DNA of 64,000 nt from Ruegeria halocynthiae. GTDB taxonomy: Bacteria; Pseudomonadota; Alphaproteobacteria; Rhodobacterales; Rhodobacteraceae. The stretch spans positions 14-64,013 of the forward strand of contig NZ_JQEZ01000003.1 in the NCBI RefSeq assembly GCF_000743705.1, written 5' to 3'. Shown here piece after piece: positions 34,995-43,717 of the stretch (the stretch's first letter is position 1; each line of letters begins with the position of its first letter). The translations under genes were made by a program, and so were the position numbers. The notes under the pieces are model-generated. The model had not been told where the DNA came from. It saw only the letters and a program-made list of their open reading frames with translations, and ran no database searches.

Positions 34995-37900
34995 TCATCC
35001 TGTGGCCCTCTGGTTGTCGGATTGCCGCGCGGCAGGTTTGAACACCGCAATGACATCTTCCGAAATGGCAATCAGCACCGGAACAAGCACCAGCATCAGG
35101 GCGGTGCCGAACAATTCGCCAAATGCCAGAGAAATCGCCGCTGGGATCAGGTATTGCGCCTGCTCGGATGTTTCGGTCAACAAGGGCAGCAAGCCAATCA
35201 CGGTTGTTGCCGTTGTCAGAAAGATCGCCTTGAAACGGCCGATGCCCGCCGTGTGCAACGCGGCATTCACCAGCAGACCTTCGTCACGGGCCTGATTGTA
35301 CCGGGTGATCATGACAAGACTGTCATTCACGATGACCCCGGTCAGCGCCAGCATCCCGAAGAAGGAAAACAGCGACAGGGACACGCCCATGATCAGGTGC
35401 CCGACGGCCGCGGCGACAAAACCGAAGGGGACGATGGCCAGAATGACAAAGGGCTGCCAATAGCTTTTCAGCGGTACGGCCATCAGCACATAGATCAGCA
35501 CCGCAGCCAACAGCAGCGCGCGCTTGAGCCCGCCGCTGATGTCCGACATCTCCTCCAACTCACCTGCGGGCAGGACAGTCACACTGGGGTACTTGGCGTT
35601 GAGCTGCGGGACAAGCTGTTCGAACACCGCCTGCCCCACCTCTTCGGGCGCGACAATCGCGCGGTCGATTGCGGCGGCCACGATGTTCATCCGCTTGCCG
35701 TCACGGCGATTGACGACCCCCGATGCATAGGTGCCTTCGATTTCAGCCACGGTTTCCAGCGGCACCCATGCACCGTTTGCACTGCGCAATCGGGTTTGCA
35801 TCAGATCGGCCAGAGTATCGCGGTTTTCGCGCGCGTTTTGCACAACAACGCGTATCTCGGACCCGTCGCGGCGTACCTTGGTCACCTCAGAGCCACCAAA
35901 GCCGTATCCGATCTGACTGGCCAGCGTTTCAGCGTTGAACCCAAGATGCCGCGCGTCCGGGCGCAGGCGCAGCTTCAGCTCGGGTTGGCCGCCGACAAGG
36001 CCGTCGCGAACGTTGGTCACGCCATCAATATTGGACAGAAACGCCTGCATCTCGGCGCTTGCCTGTCGCAGCAGGTCTTCGTCCTTGGACGACAAACGGA
36101 TGCGAAACCCGCCCGCCAGAATTTCCGACCCCGTGAATTCCAGCTCTGTCGCGCCCTCAACCTCGCCCACGCGTGTGCGCCAGTCACGGACGACTTTCAG
36201 GATCGGAACGTCCGGGCGTTGTGCGACCGGGATCATCTCGGCGTAGATTTGGGCGCTGCCGGCGCTGTTGATGATCGTAAACACCGTCTGAACCGGCGGA
36301 ACGGCCATGCCTGCATCTGCGGCCAGATCGGCGCTCACCTGTTCCAACGCGGCCTCGATCCGGTTTACGTTGGCCCGGGTCAGCGAAAAAGGCGCGCGGG
36401 CGTCCATTTCAAGGTTCATCGTGATGACCTGACCGGGAACCTCGGGGAAGAACACGGTTCTGAGCTTGCCCTTGTACATCAGGCCCAGCCCCAACGCCGC
36501 GGCGGCCACAAACAGGATCAGCACCGCGTAACGCTGACGCACCGCCGCGACAAGAATGGGCTGATAGATGTGATCCCGGACCCAATGCAACCCGCCCTGC
36601 GCGGCGTCCTGAACCCGCCCCCAAATCCGCGTCAGTAGATAGCGGCGTTCATGCCCCATCGGGATTTGTGCCAGATGCGCAGGCAGGATGAACTTGCTTT
36701 CGATAAGGGAAAACACCAGCGTCAGGATTACGACACCCGCAAACCCCGCCAGCACTTTGCCCAGTGGGTTATCGATCAATAGCATCGGAAAGAAGGCCGC
36801 AATCGTGGTCAGCACCCCGAAGACGGTGGCGACGGCCACGCGGTCCACGCCGCGCTCTGTATCGCGGATCGGATCGTTGCCCTTGCGCCGTTCGTCATAG
36901 ACACTTTCGCCCACAACGACGGCGTCATCCACCAATATGCCCAATGCAAGGACCAGGCCAAACGTGGTGACATCATTCAGCGAATAATCAACCCATTTGG
37001 ACCCCGAAACCGCAATCGCCCCCAGGATCGAAACCGGGATGCCCATAGCGACCCAAAATGCCAGCCGGACATTCAGAAACACCGACAGCATGAGGGTCAC
37101 CAGAATTAGCCCCTGCACCCCGTTGGATCGCAACAGCGCAAGTCGATCCGCGATGTATCCGGCGCTGTCGCCCCAAACCTCGACCTGAATCTGAGGCGGC
37201 ATCTGGCGGCTGAACTCTGCGACGGTGCTGCGTACCACCTCACTGATCTCAAGCAGGTTTTCCTTTTGCCCGACCAGAACCTCCATGCCGACTGTTGGGT
37301 TGCCGTTCAGGCGAAACAGATAATCTCCGTCCTGAAACCCGTCTTCGATGGTTGCAATATCCCCCAGTGGGACAAATGATCCGTCGCCGCGTTCGATAAT
37401 GGGAACGGCTGCGTATTCGGGAACGTATTTTGCCCTGTTGTCGGCCCGCAGGAAGATGGTGCCCCCCTCGGTGCGCAGACGCCCGGCTTGAAACGTCAAT
37501 GAATTCGCGTCTATGGCGCGGGTAACGTCCGAGACTGTCAGGCCAAAGTGGCGCAATCGGGCCGGGTCGATCTCAATCCGCATCTCGCGCGGGATCAAGC
37601 CCCAGATTTGCAGGCGCGACAGTTCCGGCTGTGCCAGAAACTCTTCTTTCAATCGTTGCGCCAGGGTCTGCAATGTGGCCGGGTCGGTTTGCCCGTGAAG
37701 GTTCACATAAAGCGCCGGAAAGTCAAAACCCGAGGCTTCGATCACAGGGCGGCGGGCGGAATCCGGAAGGTCGGTCAACCCGTCGATGCGAATGCGAACC
37801 CGGTCCAGAACGGCTTGCAGTTTCTCACCACCTGCCCGGCGGACGGTGACCGTGCTCAGCCCGTTTTCGGACCGCGACGTGACGTTGCGGACGCCTTCCA

Positions 37901-38123
37901 GCCCTTCCAGCGCCTGTTCCACCTTCTGCGTCACAAGTTCGTCGACCTGTTCCGCGGTTGCATCCGGGTATTCGATCGTGATGGTCACGCTTTCGGGCGG
38001 GATGCGGGGAAAGCCCTCGATACGGATGTTCATCAGGGTTTGCACCCCAAGAAACAGGATCAGGGCCATCATCAGGTTTGCAGCGACGGGGTTGCGGATG
38101 AACCAGGAGGTCAACGCGTGCAT
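34995..38123 (-). CDS. RND-family efflux transporter
   Basis: Inner-membrane proton-driven pump of 1042 residues, twelve helices with two large periplasmic loops. The N-terminus WFIRNPVAANLMMALILFLG and the fourth-helix motif LALGILVDDAVVVGE with the paired Asp of the proton relay are typical of the HAE efflux branch. No heavy-metal Met cluster is evident. It starts 3 bases after the adaptor gene stop, and the divergent TetR presumably controls both. Substrates are unknown; no outer-membrane channel gene is in the window. Confidence 0.93.
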   Translation of the reverse strand: MHALTSWFIRNPVAANLMMALILFLGVQTLMNIRIEGFPRIPPESVTITIEYPDATAEQVDELVTQKVEQALEGLEGVRNVTSRSENGLSTVTVRRAGGEKLQAVLDRVRIRIDGLTDLPDSARRPVIEASGFDFPALYVNLHGQTDPATLQTLAQRLKEEFLAQPELSRLQIWGLIPREMRIEIDPARLRHFGLTVSDVTRAIDANSLTFQAGRLRTEGGTIFLRADNRAKYVPEYAAVPIIERGDGSFVPLGDIATIEDGFQDGDYLFRLNGNPTVGMEVLVGQKENLLEISEVVRSTVAEFSRQMPPQIQVEVWGDSAGYIADRLALLRSNGVQGLILVTLMLSVFLNVRLAFWVAMGIPVSILGAIAVSGSKWVDYSLNDVTTFGLVLALGILVDDAVVVGESVYDERRKGNDPIRDTERGVDRVAVATVFGVLTTIAAFFPMLLIDNPLGKVLAGFAGVVILTLVFSLIESKFILPAHLAQIPMGHERRYLLTRIWGRVQDAAQGGLHWVRDHIYQPILVAAVRQRYAVLILFVAAAALGLGLMYKGKLRTVFFPEVPGQVITMNLEMDARAPFSLTRANVNRIEAALEQVSADLAADAGMAVPPVQTVFTIINSAGSAQIYAEMIPVAQRPDVPILKVVRDWRTRVGEVEGATELEFTGSEILAGGFRIRLSSKDEDLLRQASAEMQAFLSNIDGVTNVRDGLVGGQPELKLRLRPDARHLGFNAETLASQIGYGFGGSEVTKVRRDGSEIRVVVQNARENRDTLADLMQTRLRSANGAWVPLETVAEIEGTYASGVVNRRDGKRMNIVAAAIDRAIVAPEEVGQAVFEQLVPQLNAKYPSVTVLPAGELEEMSDISGGLKRALLLAAVLIYVLMAVPLKSYWQPFVILAIVPFGFVAAAVGHLIMGVSLSLFSFFGMLALTGVIVNDSLVMITRYNQARDEGLLVNAALHTAGIGRFKAIFLTTATTVIGLLPLLTETSEQAQYLIPAAISLAFGELFGTALMLVLVPVLIAISEDVIAVFKPAARQSDNQRATG

Positions 38124-38126
38124 GAC

Positions 38127-39275
38127 TTACCCCTCAACCGCGTGTGGCGTGACATGCTGGCCCGGCAGGAACGAGGCCAGAGGGTTTTTTGCCACGCGCC
38201 ACGGCCCCCGCCCTTGCGGTGCGTCAATCGTGATTGTCCCTTCACTGCGGAACAGGATGTTTGGACTGATCCGCTGTAACCGGTTGTCTTCCGCCACCAG
38301 CCAGATGTTACCGGCGCGGGTCAGGGTGCTTTCGGGCAAGGTCAGTGTATCCTCGATCAGGCGGCCCGAAATCAGGACGCGCAGGAAATCCCCGGCAAGA
38401 ATGCGGTCGTCCGGCTCGGCCACTTCCAGAAAGACGCGCACCTGCCGGGTGTTCTGATCCAGAAAACCACCCCCACGGCGCACCCGTGCCTGCCCCAGCG
38501 GCGCGCCCGTGCGATGCACCAGATCGGCCAAAGTGCCAGAAATGGGTTGTTCCACCAGCGCCCAGTCTGGCTGGCTGAACTCGGCGACCAGTTCGAACCG
38601 CCGGTCGTCGGACAGATGCAGCAAGGCATCACCCGGGGCCACCGTTTGCCCCAAACTGGCAAAGCGGCGCGTGACAAACCCGGAAAAAGGCGCGGTCACG
38701 TCTGTTTCGGACAATTCGCTTTGCGCCGCCTTCAGGCGCGATTGCGCGGCCGTCACCGACTTTTCAGCAATCCACAACTGCGGCAAACGCAGGGCCAACT
38801 CGGTAGGAGGCTCAACCCCGTCGCGTTCGAATTGCCGTCGGGCCACGGTCACATCGTTTTGCGCGCGCAACAGCTCTAACCTGGCTTGCTCCAACTCCAT
38901 CTCGGCTGCGGCAACAGCACTTTCATAGGGGGCTTTTTCGATCGCAAACAATGGATCACCGCGTGAGACTTGAGCCCCCGCCAGCGCCGCATCATGCACT
39001 GCGATGATACGCCCGGAAATTGCCGTCCGCAGCTCAGCATCCCAAAGCGGCCGAACCTCGGCAAAGGCCGAAACCTGTGCCCGCACCGTTTCCGCCGTTA
39101 CTTCGACCACCGAAACTTTGGGGGGTGGTGGAGAGGTTTGCGAAGACTGGACGTCTATTGTGTCTTCCGTTTCGAACAGCACAACGACAATTGCGATCAA
39201 AACAGCCAGGGCAAGCCCGATCCAAAGCCATCGGCGCAAAGGTTTTGGCGTCGTCTCAGCAGGAGTATCGGTCAT
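38127..39275 (-). CDS. RND periplasmic adaptor protein
   Basis: Membrane fusion protein of 382 residues. It has an N-terminal anchor helix (LWIGLALAVLIAIVVVLFET), a lipoyl/barrel-sandwich pair flanking a helical hairpin (IAVHDAALAGAQVSRGDPLFAIE; TDVTAPFSGFVTRRFASLGQTVAPGD) and a beta-barrel. It links the RND pump to an outer-membrane channel. It is the first gene of the efflux unit, 102 bases from the divergent TetR gene. Confidence 0.92.
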   Translation of the reverse strand: MTDTPAETTPKPLRRWLWIGLALAVLIAIVVVLFETEDTIDVQSSQTSPPPPKVSVVEVTAETVRAQVSAFAEVRPLWDAELRTAISGRIIAVHDAALAGAQVSRGDPLFAIEKAPYESAVAAAEMELEQARLELLRAQNDVTVARRQFERDGVEPPTELALRLPQLWIAEKSVTAAQSRLKAAQSELSETDVTAPFSGFVTRRFASLGQTVAPGDALLHLSDDRRFELVAEFSQPDWALVEQPISGTLADLVHRTGAPLGQARVRRGGGFLDQNTRQVRVFLEVAEPDDRILAGDFLRVLISGRLIEDTLTLPESTLTRAGNIWLVAEDNRLQRISPNILFRSEGTITIDAPQGRGPWRVAKNPLASFLPGQHVTPHAVEG

Positions 39276-39344
39276 TGTTCGGCCTTTCCCTCGGCAAGCG
39301 AATCCAACGTGTCTTGTGTTGGTTGGTTAAGTGTCATATACTAT

Positions 39345-39356
39345 GAACGATCGTTC
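39345..39356. promoter_or_regulatory. TetR operator candidate in the efflux promoter region
   Basis: Perfect 12-bp palindrome GAACGATCGTTC, followed by a further GTTC half-site, in an AT-rich stretch 22 bases before the TetR start. It is well placed for control of both divergent units. Confidence 0.6.
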
Positions 39357-39377
39357 GTTCAATATTGAAACTGATAA

Positions 39378-39992
39378 ATGACAGAAGACCGGAACAAGCC
39401 GACATCCAGCCGGGATAAAGCGTCTGCAAAGCGGCGCAATCAGATATTGGAAGCGGCGGTCATGTGCTTTCTTGAGCGCGGGTATCATCAGACCGGCGTG
39501 CGCGACATTGCAGCCCGCGCTGGTGTCAGCCTTGGCAACCTCTACAACCATTTTTCGGGCAAGCACGATGTGCTTGTCAAATTTGCCATGCTGGAACGTC
39601 AGGAGATGGAGCCTTTCCTGAAAATCCTGTCCGCGCATTCACCCGCGCCGAAAGTTCTGGAAAAGTTCATAGGTGCGTATGCCAAATATCTGGCCGTACC
39701 GGAAAATGTTATTCTGACGCTCGAAGTATCCAGCGAGGCCGTGCGCCAACCGGACATCGCGCAGTTGTTCATCGAAAACCGGGCAGAGCTGACCAACAGC
39801 CTGTCCACTCTCTTGCAAAGAGGAACGGATGTCGGTGATTTCAGGAAACTGCCCGATCCGACGCAGGCCGCGCAGATGATATTGGACGTGCTGGAAGGCA
39901 GCGCCTATCACAGTGTGTTGTCCGAAGTCCCAATGCGCAAATTCGCCGGAAGCGTAAAGGATTTCATTCTGTCTTCGGTTTTGCCGCGTTGA
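39378..39992 (+). CDS. TetR/AcrR-family regulator of the efflux operon
   Basis: Repressor of 204 residues. The helix-turn-helix (about residues 15-62) reads ILEAAVMCFLERGYHQTGV, then GVSLGNLYNHFSGKHDVLV. The C-terminal half is a ligand domain typical of AcrR-like repressors of multidrug pumps. It is divergent from the adaptor-RND genes with a palindrome between, so I infer local repression and release by pump substrates. Confidence 0.88.
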   Translation: MTEDRNKPTSSRDKASAKRRNQILEAAVMCFLERGYHQTGVRDIAARAGVSLGNLYNHFSGKHDVLVKFAMLERQEMEPFLKILSAHSPAPKVLEKFIGAYAKYLAVPENVILTLEVSSEAVRQPDIAQLFIENRAELTNSLSTLLQRGTDVGDFRKLPDPTQAAQMILDVLEGSAYHSVLSEVPMRKFAGSVKDFILSSVLPR

Positions 39993-40008
39993 CGAGCCTG
40001 CCCGGCCG

Positions 40009-40803
40009 TTAATCCTGCGCCATCTGATCCAGAACATTGACAAGAATGGCTTCATCAATCTCAACCGTGTGCGACATTGCCGGAAAAGCGCCTGAATTCA
40101 CATCGTCAATATATTCGCGATAGGCGGCGACACGCTCGGCCTGAAGCCGGTCACGTTCGGCGGCGAAATTGCGATAGGCTTTGGCGTGGCGCGGGAAATG
40201 ACCCCGGTTTTCACCCAGCAAGTCGGCCGAAAACAGGTATTGCGCGTCACAATCCCCGCCCGAACCAAGCGAAAGGGTCAGCATCGACGTTCGTTTGGTG
40301 ATTTCAGCCGCCAACCGGGCCGGGATCACCTCCATCTCAACCGCATAGGCCCCGGCGTTTTCAAAATCCTGCACCTCGCGCCGAAGCTGCAAGGCCTGTT
40401 CCTGAGTCTTGCCAACCGCGCGATACCCACCGGTCCAGGTTGCCTTGGGCGGGACCAGCCCGACATGGCAGATCACGGGCACACCTTCGCGCGCAAGGGT
40501 TTCGACCACCGCAGGGCTCATCCCGCAATAGATCGACTGGGCGCCCGCCGCCATCGCGGCCATTGCATCGCGCAGGGCCTCGGTGGCATTGGCATGTTTG
40601 CCCCAGGGCAGACCATACTGAAAATGCGTATTCGGAACAGCCGCCGCGAAATGCGCCCGTTCGGGAATGAAGGCAGTGCCGATCATGTCCATCCCAGCCT
40701 CGGCGGCGGCGATGGCCTCTTCTTCGCGGGCGACCTGCACGAAGGAAATCTGGCGCACGCCCTTCAACGCGCGCAGATCCATGATGGTCAGTGCCTTGCT
40801 CAT
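40009..40803 (-). CDS. PanB-like (ketopantoate hydroxymethyltransferase-related) enzyme
   Basis: TIM-barrel protein of 264 residues related to PanB. PVICHVGLVPPKATWTGGY corresponds to PanB's PVCGHLGLTPQ...GGY region, MEVIPARLAAEITKR to its ECVP..LA..IT segment, and GHFPRHAKAY to GHIPKFAK. However, the metal/ketoacid motif VGDS is replaced by IGTAF and the KIEGG stretch by IYCGMS. It is therefore probably not the pantothenate enzyme but a paralogue acting on another 2-oxoacid. Its start overlaps the membrane hydroxylase stop by 4 bases, so the two act together. Confidence 0.75.
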   Translation of the reverse strand: MSKALTIMDLRALKGVRQISFVQVAREEEAIAAAEAGMDMIGTAFIPERAHFAAAVPNTHFQYGLPWGKHANATEALRDAMAAMAAGAQSIYCGMSPAVVETLAREGVPVICHVGLVPPKATWTGGYRAVGKTQEQALQLRREVQDFENAGAYAVEMEVIPARLAAEITKRTSMLTLSLGSGGDCDAQYLFSADLLGENRGHFPRHAKAYRNFAAERDRLQAERVAAYREYIDDVNSGAFPAMSHTVEIDEAILVNVLDQMAQD

Positions 40804-41780
40804 TTACCCATGATCCTTTTGCGCCGTTCCTGCATCTTTTCATTCGCCGTGACCGTGCCATCGTGAAACGACCCGAACCACTTGTCCCACGGCATCTCAA
40901 GGCTGCCATAGTTACATTCGAAATAGCGGTGGTGCATTTGGTGATGGAACGTACCAAGGGCCAGCCGGTTCTGATCCTTGACCAGCAACCCCTGATATCC
41001 AGTATGGGTCGAAACCGCCGTCAGCGTGTAATACTGAAGGTGGAAAATGATGTGCAGCGGATGCGCGCCGACCAGAAAATGGATGAACACCGAGCCCAGA
41101 TAGATGGCGTGTTCCACCGGGTGCATCGACATGCCCGACCATGGCCCCACATTGATGTTACGGTGATGCAGGGAATGCACGTGCTTATACAGAAAGGGGA
41201 TGTGGATCAGCCGGTGAATCCAGTAAAAATAAAAGCTTTCCCAAAGAGGGATCAGCAGAAACAGGGCCGCGAACCAAATCGGATTTGCCGCCCAAGTCAG
41301 CAGCGGCATAAACCCGTTGGCCAGCGACCAGAACATGATCACCTCATACAGCGTCCAGAAGAACACGCCCGAACCCAGCGTCCAGAACATATTGTCCCGT
41401 ATCTGCCCGCCCAGCGTGAACTGACGCCCTTTGACCATCAGGGGGCGCGGATCGTATTTAAGTTTCTTCCCTTGTTTCGAGTAAGTATAGAACCACAGGT
41501 GCAGCGACCCGGCGACGACAAAGATCAGCGCGAAGTTCCACGCATAGATCTCGGCGATCCAGCCAAAGGCGAGGGTCTTGGTTTCCTCCAGCGGTGGCTG
41601 CACCCAGAAATAGCTGATCATGGCAATGCCAAGCACAATCAGTTTTTCGGATATCAGAAACCAGGAATTCCAAACCCATTTCAGCATCTCGGCGGGCCGC
41701 AACGGCCATGTGAAAAACGGAGAGACCTTTATCGGGACCTCAGGTAAATGGTTCCAGCCCTTGAGTTCGGTATCAGACAT
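40800..41780 (-). CDS. Sterol desaturase / fatty acid hydroxylase superfamily protein
   Basis: Di-iron membrane enzyme of 326 residues. The His boxes HRLIH, HSLHHRN and HHQMHHR with the usual spacing are present among about five hydrophobic segments. The superfamily hydroxylates or desaturates lipids, sterols or carotenoids. The start at 41780 (MSDTELKG) is used; an upstream extension to 41825 crosses the promoter region. It is first of a two-gene unit with the PanB-like enzyme and diverges from a LysR gene, which probably regulates it. The substrate cannot be inferred. Confidence 0.87.
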   Translation of the reverse strand: MSDTELKGWNHLPEVPIKVSPFFTWPLRPAEMLKWVWNSWFLISEKLIVLGIAMISYFWVQPPLEETKTLAFGWIAEIYAWNFALIFVVAGSLHLWFYTYSKQGKKLKYDPRPLMVKGRQFTLGGQIRDNMFWTLGSGVFFWTLYEVIMFWSLANGFMPLLTWAANPIWFAALFLLIPLWESFYFYWIHRLIHIPFLYKHVHSLHHRNINVGPWSGMSMHPVEHAIYLGSVFIHFLVGAHPLHIIFHLQYYTLTAVSTHTGYQGLLVKDQNRLALGTFHHQMHHRYFECNYGSLEMPWDKWFGSFHDGTVTANEKMQERRKRIMGK

Positions 41781-41881
41781 GCGGATTTCCTGCCAACGGG
41801 GATGATGCACAGTTTGACACAGCACCCTTCCCGTGAAAAATAGAATGAACTGATGATCTACATCTGTTTTTCCGAGGTTTA

Positions 41882-42805
41882 ATGACTGTCTCGCTACGCT
41901 CCATGAGGTATTTCACCACGGCGCTTGCGCGCGGCAGCATCTCGCAGGCCGCGGCAGAGCTGAACGTGGCGGCATCCGCCGTCTCGGCGGCCATTGACCA
42001 GATTGAGGCACAGCTACAGCTGCAACTGGTGAACCGGGTCCGCTCCAAGGGCATTACAGCCACCGCAAGCGGCCGGGTGATGGAGCGTAAATTCGCGCGC
42101 CTGCTGGAAGAATATGACGCCGTGATGCAGGAGGGGTCGGAACTGAAGCAGGCCATGAAAGGAGAGTTGCGGATTGGGTATTACGCCCCTGTCGCCCCGG
42201 CATTTCTGCCTGCAATCCTGACCTCGCTTTCCGGGCCTGACGACAATATCACGCTTCATTTCGAAGAATGCGACAATGACCGCGCACAGGATGGGCTGTT
42301 GGCGGGTGACTTTGACGCGATCCTGTTTGTGTCAGACTTTGCCCGACCGCAGGTCTCATTCGACCTGCTGATTGAGGCACCCGCCTATTGTTTGGCTCCG
42401 GCGGATCATCCGCTGGCCCGGCAACAGAATGTGCAACTGGCCGATCTGAGCCGGGAAAGGCTGATCGTGCTCAACCGACCGGTTGCGGTGGATTATTACC
42501 GCCGGTTGTTCGATGGGACAGGCCAGAACCCGACGCCTTTTGCTTATGCGAATTCGACCGAAATGGTACGCAGCCTTGTCGGGGCAGGCTACGGGTGCGC
42601 GGTATTGAACATGATACCCACAACTGACCTAAGCTATGGCGGTCACCCGCTTGTTGCTTTGCCAATCACCGATCCCCTGCCGCCGCTGTCTTTGGCCCTT
42701 GGGTATGACAAATCCAAACCACGCCGCATCGTCCGTCATTTCGCCCAACAGTGCCGGGTGTACTTTCGCGATGGCACCGGGCGTCAGCATATTGTGGCGC
42801 CGTAA
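41882..42805 (+). CDS. LysR-family transcriptional regulator
   Basis: Regulator of 307 residues with the LysR N-terminal winged helix (MRYFTTALARGSISQAAAEL, then ASAVSAAIDQIEAQL) and a two-lobe effector domain from about residue 90. It is divergent from the hydroxylase/PanB-like pair across 101 bases. LysR proteins commonly activate the divergent unit, so this is its likely target. No clear T-N11-A dyad stands out to me. Confidence 0.88.
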   Translation: MTVSLRSMRYFTTALARGSISQAAAELNVAASAVSAAIDQIEAQLQLQLVNRVRSKGITATASGRVMERKFARLLEEYDAVMQEGSELKQAMKGELRIGYYAPVAPAFLPAILTSLSGPDDNITLHFEECDNDRAQDGLLAGDFDAILFVSDFARPQVSFDLLIEAPAYCLAPADHPLARQQNVQLADLSRERLIVLNRPVAVDYYRRLFDGTGQNPTPFAYANSTEMVRSLVGAGYGCAVLNMIPTTDLSYGGHPLVALPITDPLPPLSLALGYDKSKPRRIVRHFAQQCRVYFRDGTGRQHIVAP

Positions 42806-42817
42806 GTACGCTCCATA

Positions 42818-42842
42818 GGTTCATATAATGAACCGACGGTTC
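42818..42842. promoter_or_regulatory. IclR-type operator upstream of the first IclR gene
   Basis: Half-site GGTTC at 42818-42822, 7 bases, inverted GAACC at 42830-42834, 3 bases, then a direct GGTTC at 42838-42842. The inner 7 bases together with the following arm form GGTTCATATAATGAACC, a perfect 17-bp palindrome containing TATAAT. Inverted pair plus direct repeat is the architecture described for PcaU-like IclR regulators. The IclR start is 61 bases downstream. Confidence 0.65.
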
Positions 42843-42902
42843 ATAAACATTGCATTCCTCATTTCCTTCTGCCAGTTTGCCCGGACGGAAGAGAGAGTTT
42901 GA

Positions 42903-43682
42903 ATGGGAACCGCGCAAAACGCCCTGAAGCTGCTGGATTTGTTTTCCATCACTCAGCCCGAAATCGGGCTGAGTCAGATCGCGCGGCTGACGGGAACCAA
43001 CAAAGCCACTGCTTTGCGCCACTTGCGCGCGCTTGAGGCATCAGGCCTGATCGAACAGAACCCCGCAACCAAATCCTATGCCATCGGCCCGGCGGCCCTG
43101 CGGCTTGCGGCGCTGCGCAAAATCGCGGTTCCCGGGTTAGAGGGCGCGCGGCTCAGAATGCAGGTGGCCATGCATGAGGTCGGCGAAAGTCTGCACCTTT
43201 CTTTTCTGGAAAACGGCGCTTTGAAAACCGCGCTGTTGGTTGAAACGACACAACACAGCGTGCGTGTCAGCCTTGACCCTTCGGCGATCATACCCATCAA
43301 TGCGACCGCTTCGGGCCTGAGCATACTAAGCTTTGGCCCCGCCAGCCTGTTACAGCAGTTGGATCAGGACAACCTGCCTTCGTATACCGAGCAGACCATC
43401 ATCGACCCCAACACCCTGCAAAAGCGGATCAAGCAGACCCTGCAAAGGGGCTGGTCGGACATCAGCAGCGGGTATGAATTAGGCGTGCACGGGTTCGCTG
43501 CGCCTGTCTTTGGTATTGACCGTGTGGCGATAGGCACAATTGCCTTCGCCGTCCCCGAAAACCGCGCAACCGACGCGGGGCGGCCTGCCCTGCTGCAGGC
43601 GCTTCACACCCTCTCGGGCGATCTGACCGCAGAATTCGGCGGCCAGAACCCCGAGGATTTTCCCACCCAGTTCTACCCGTGA
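42903..43682 (+). CDS. IclR-family regulator
   Basis: Regulator of 259 residues: winged helix (NALKLLDLFSITQPEIGLSQIARLTG, residues about 5-60) and an IclR effector domain from about 80 (SGYELGVHGFAAPVFGIDRVAIGTIAFAVP). The start at 42903 has GGAAGAGAGAG upstream. It overlaps a possible GTG start of the following aminotransferase gene. The operator-like element 61 bases upstream suggests auto-regulation. The likely targets are the aminotransferase gene and perhaps the hpa genes. Confidence 0.88.
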   Translation: MGTAQNALKLLDLFSITQPEIGLSQIARLTGTNKATALRHLRALEASGLIEQNPATKSYAIGPAALRLAALRKIAVPGLEGARLRMQVAMHEVGESLHLSFLENGALKTALLVETTQHSVRVSLDPSAIIPINATASGLSILSFGPASLLQQLDQDNLPSYTEQTIIDPNTLQKRIKQTLQRGWSDISSGYELGVHGFAAPVFGIDRVAIGTIAFAVPENRATDAGRPALLQALHTLSGDLTAEFGGQNPEDFPTQFYP

Positions 43683-43717
43683 CTGACGGGCTGACATTGC
43701 TTCCGGAGACGCCAGAG

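Noticed and set aside
34980..36638. Open frame on the plus strand opposite the RND pump gene
   Set aside because: Antisense to a clear RND transporter, with repetitive Gln/His/Arg content.
40009..40803. Assignment as pantothenate biosynthesis panB
   Set aside because: Key PanB motifs for metal and ketoacid binding are replaced, and there is no panC nearby.
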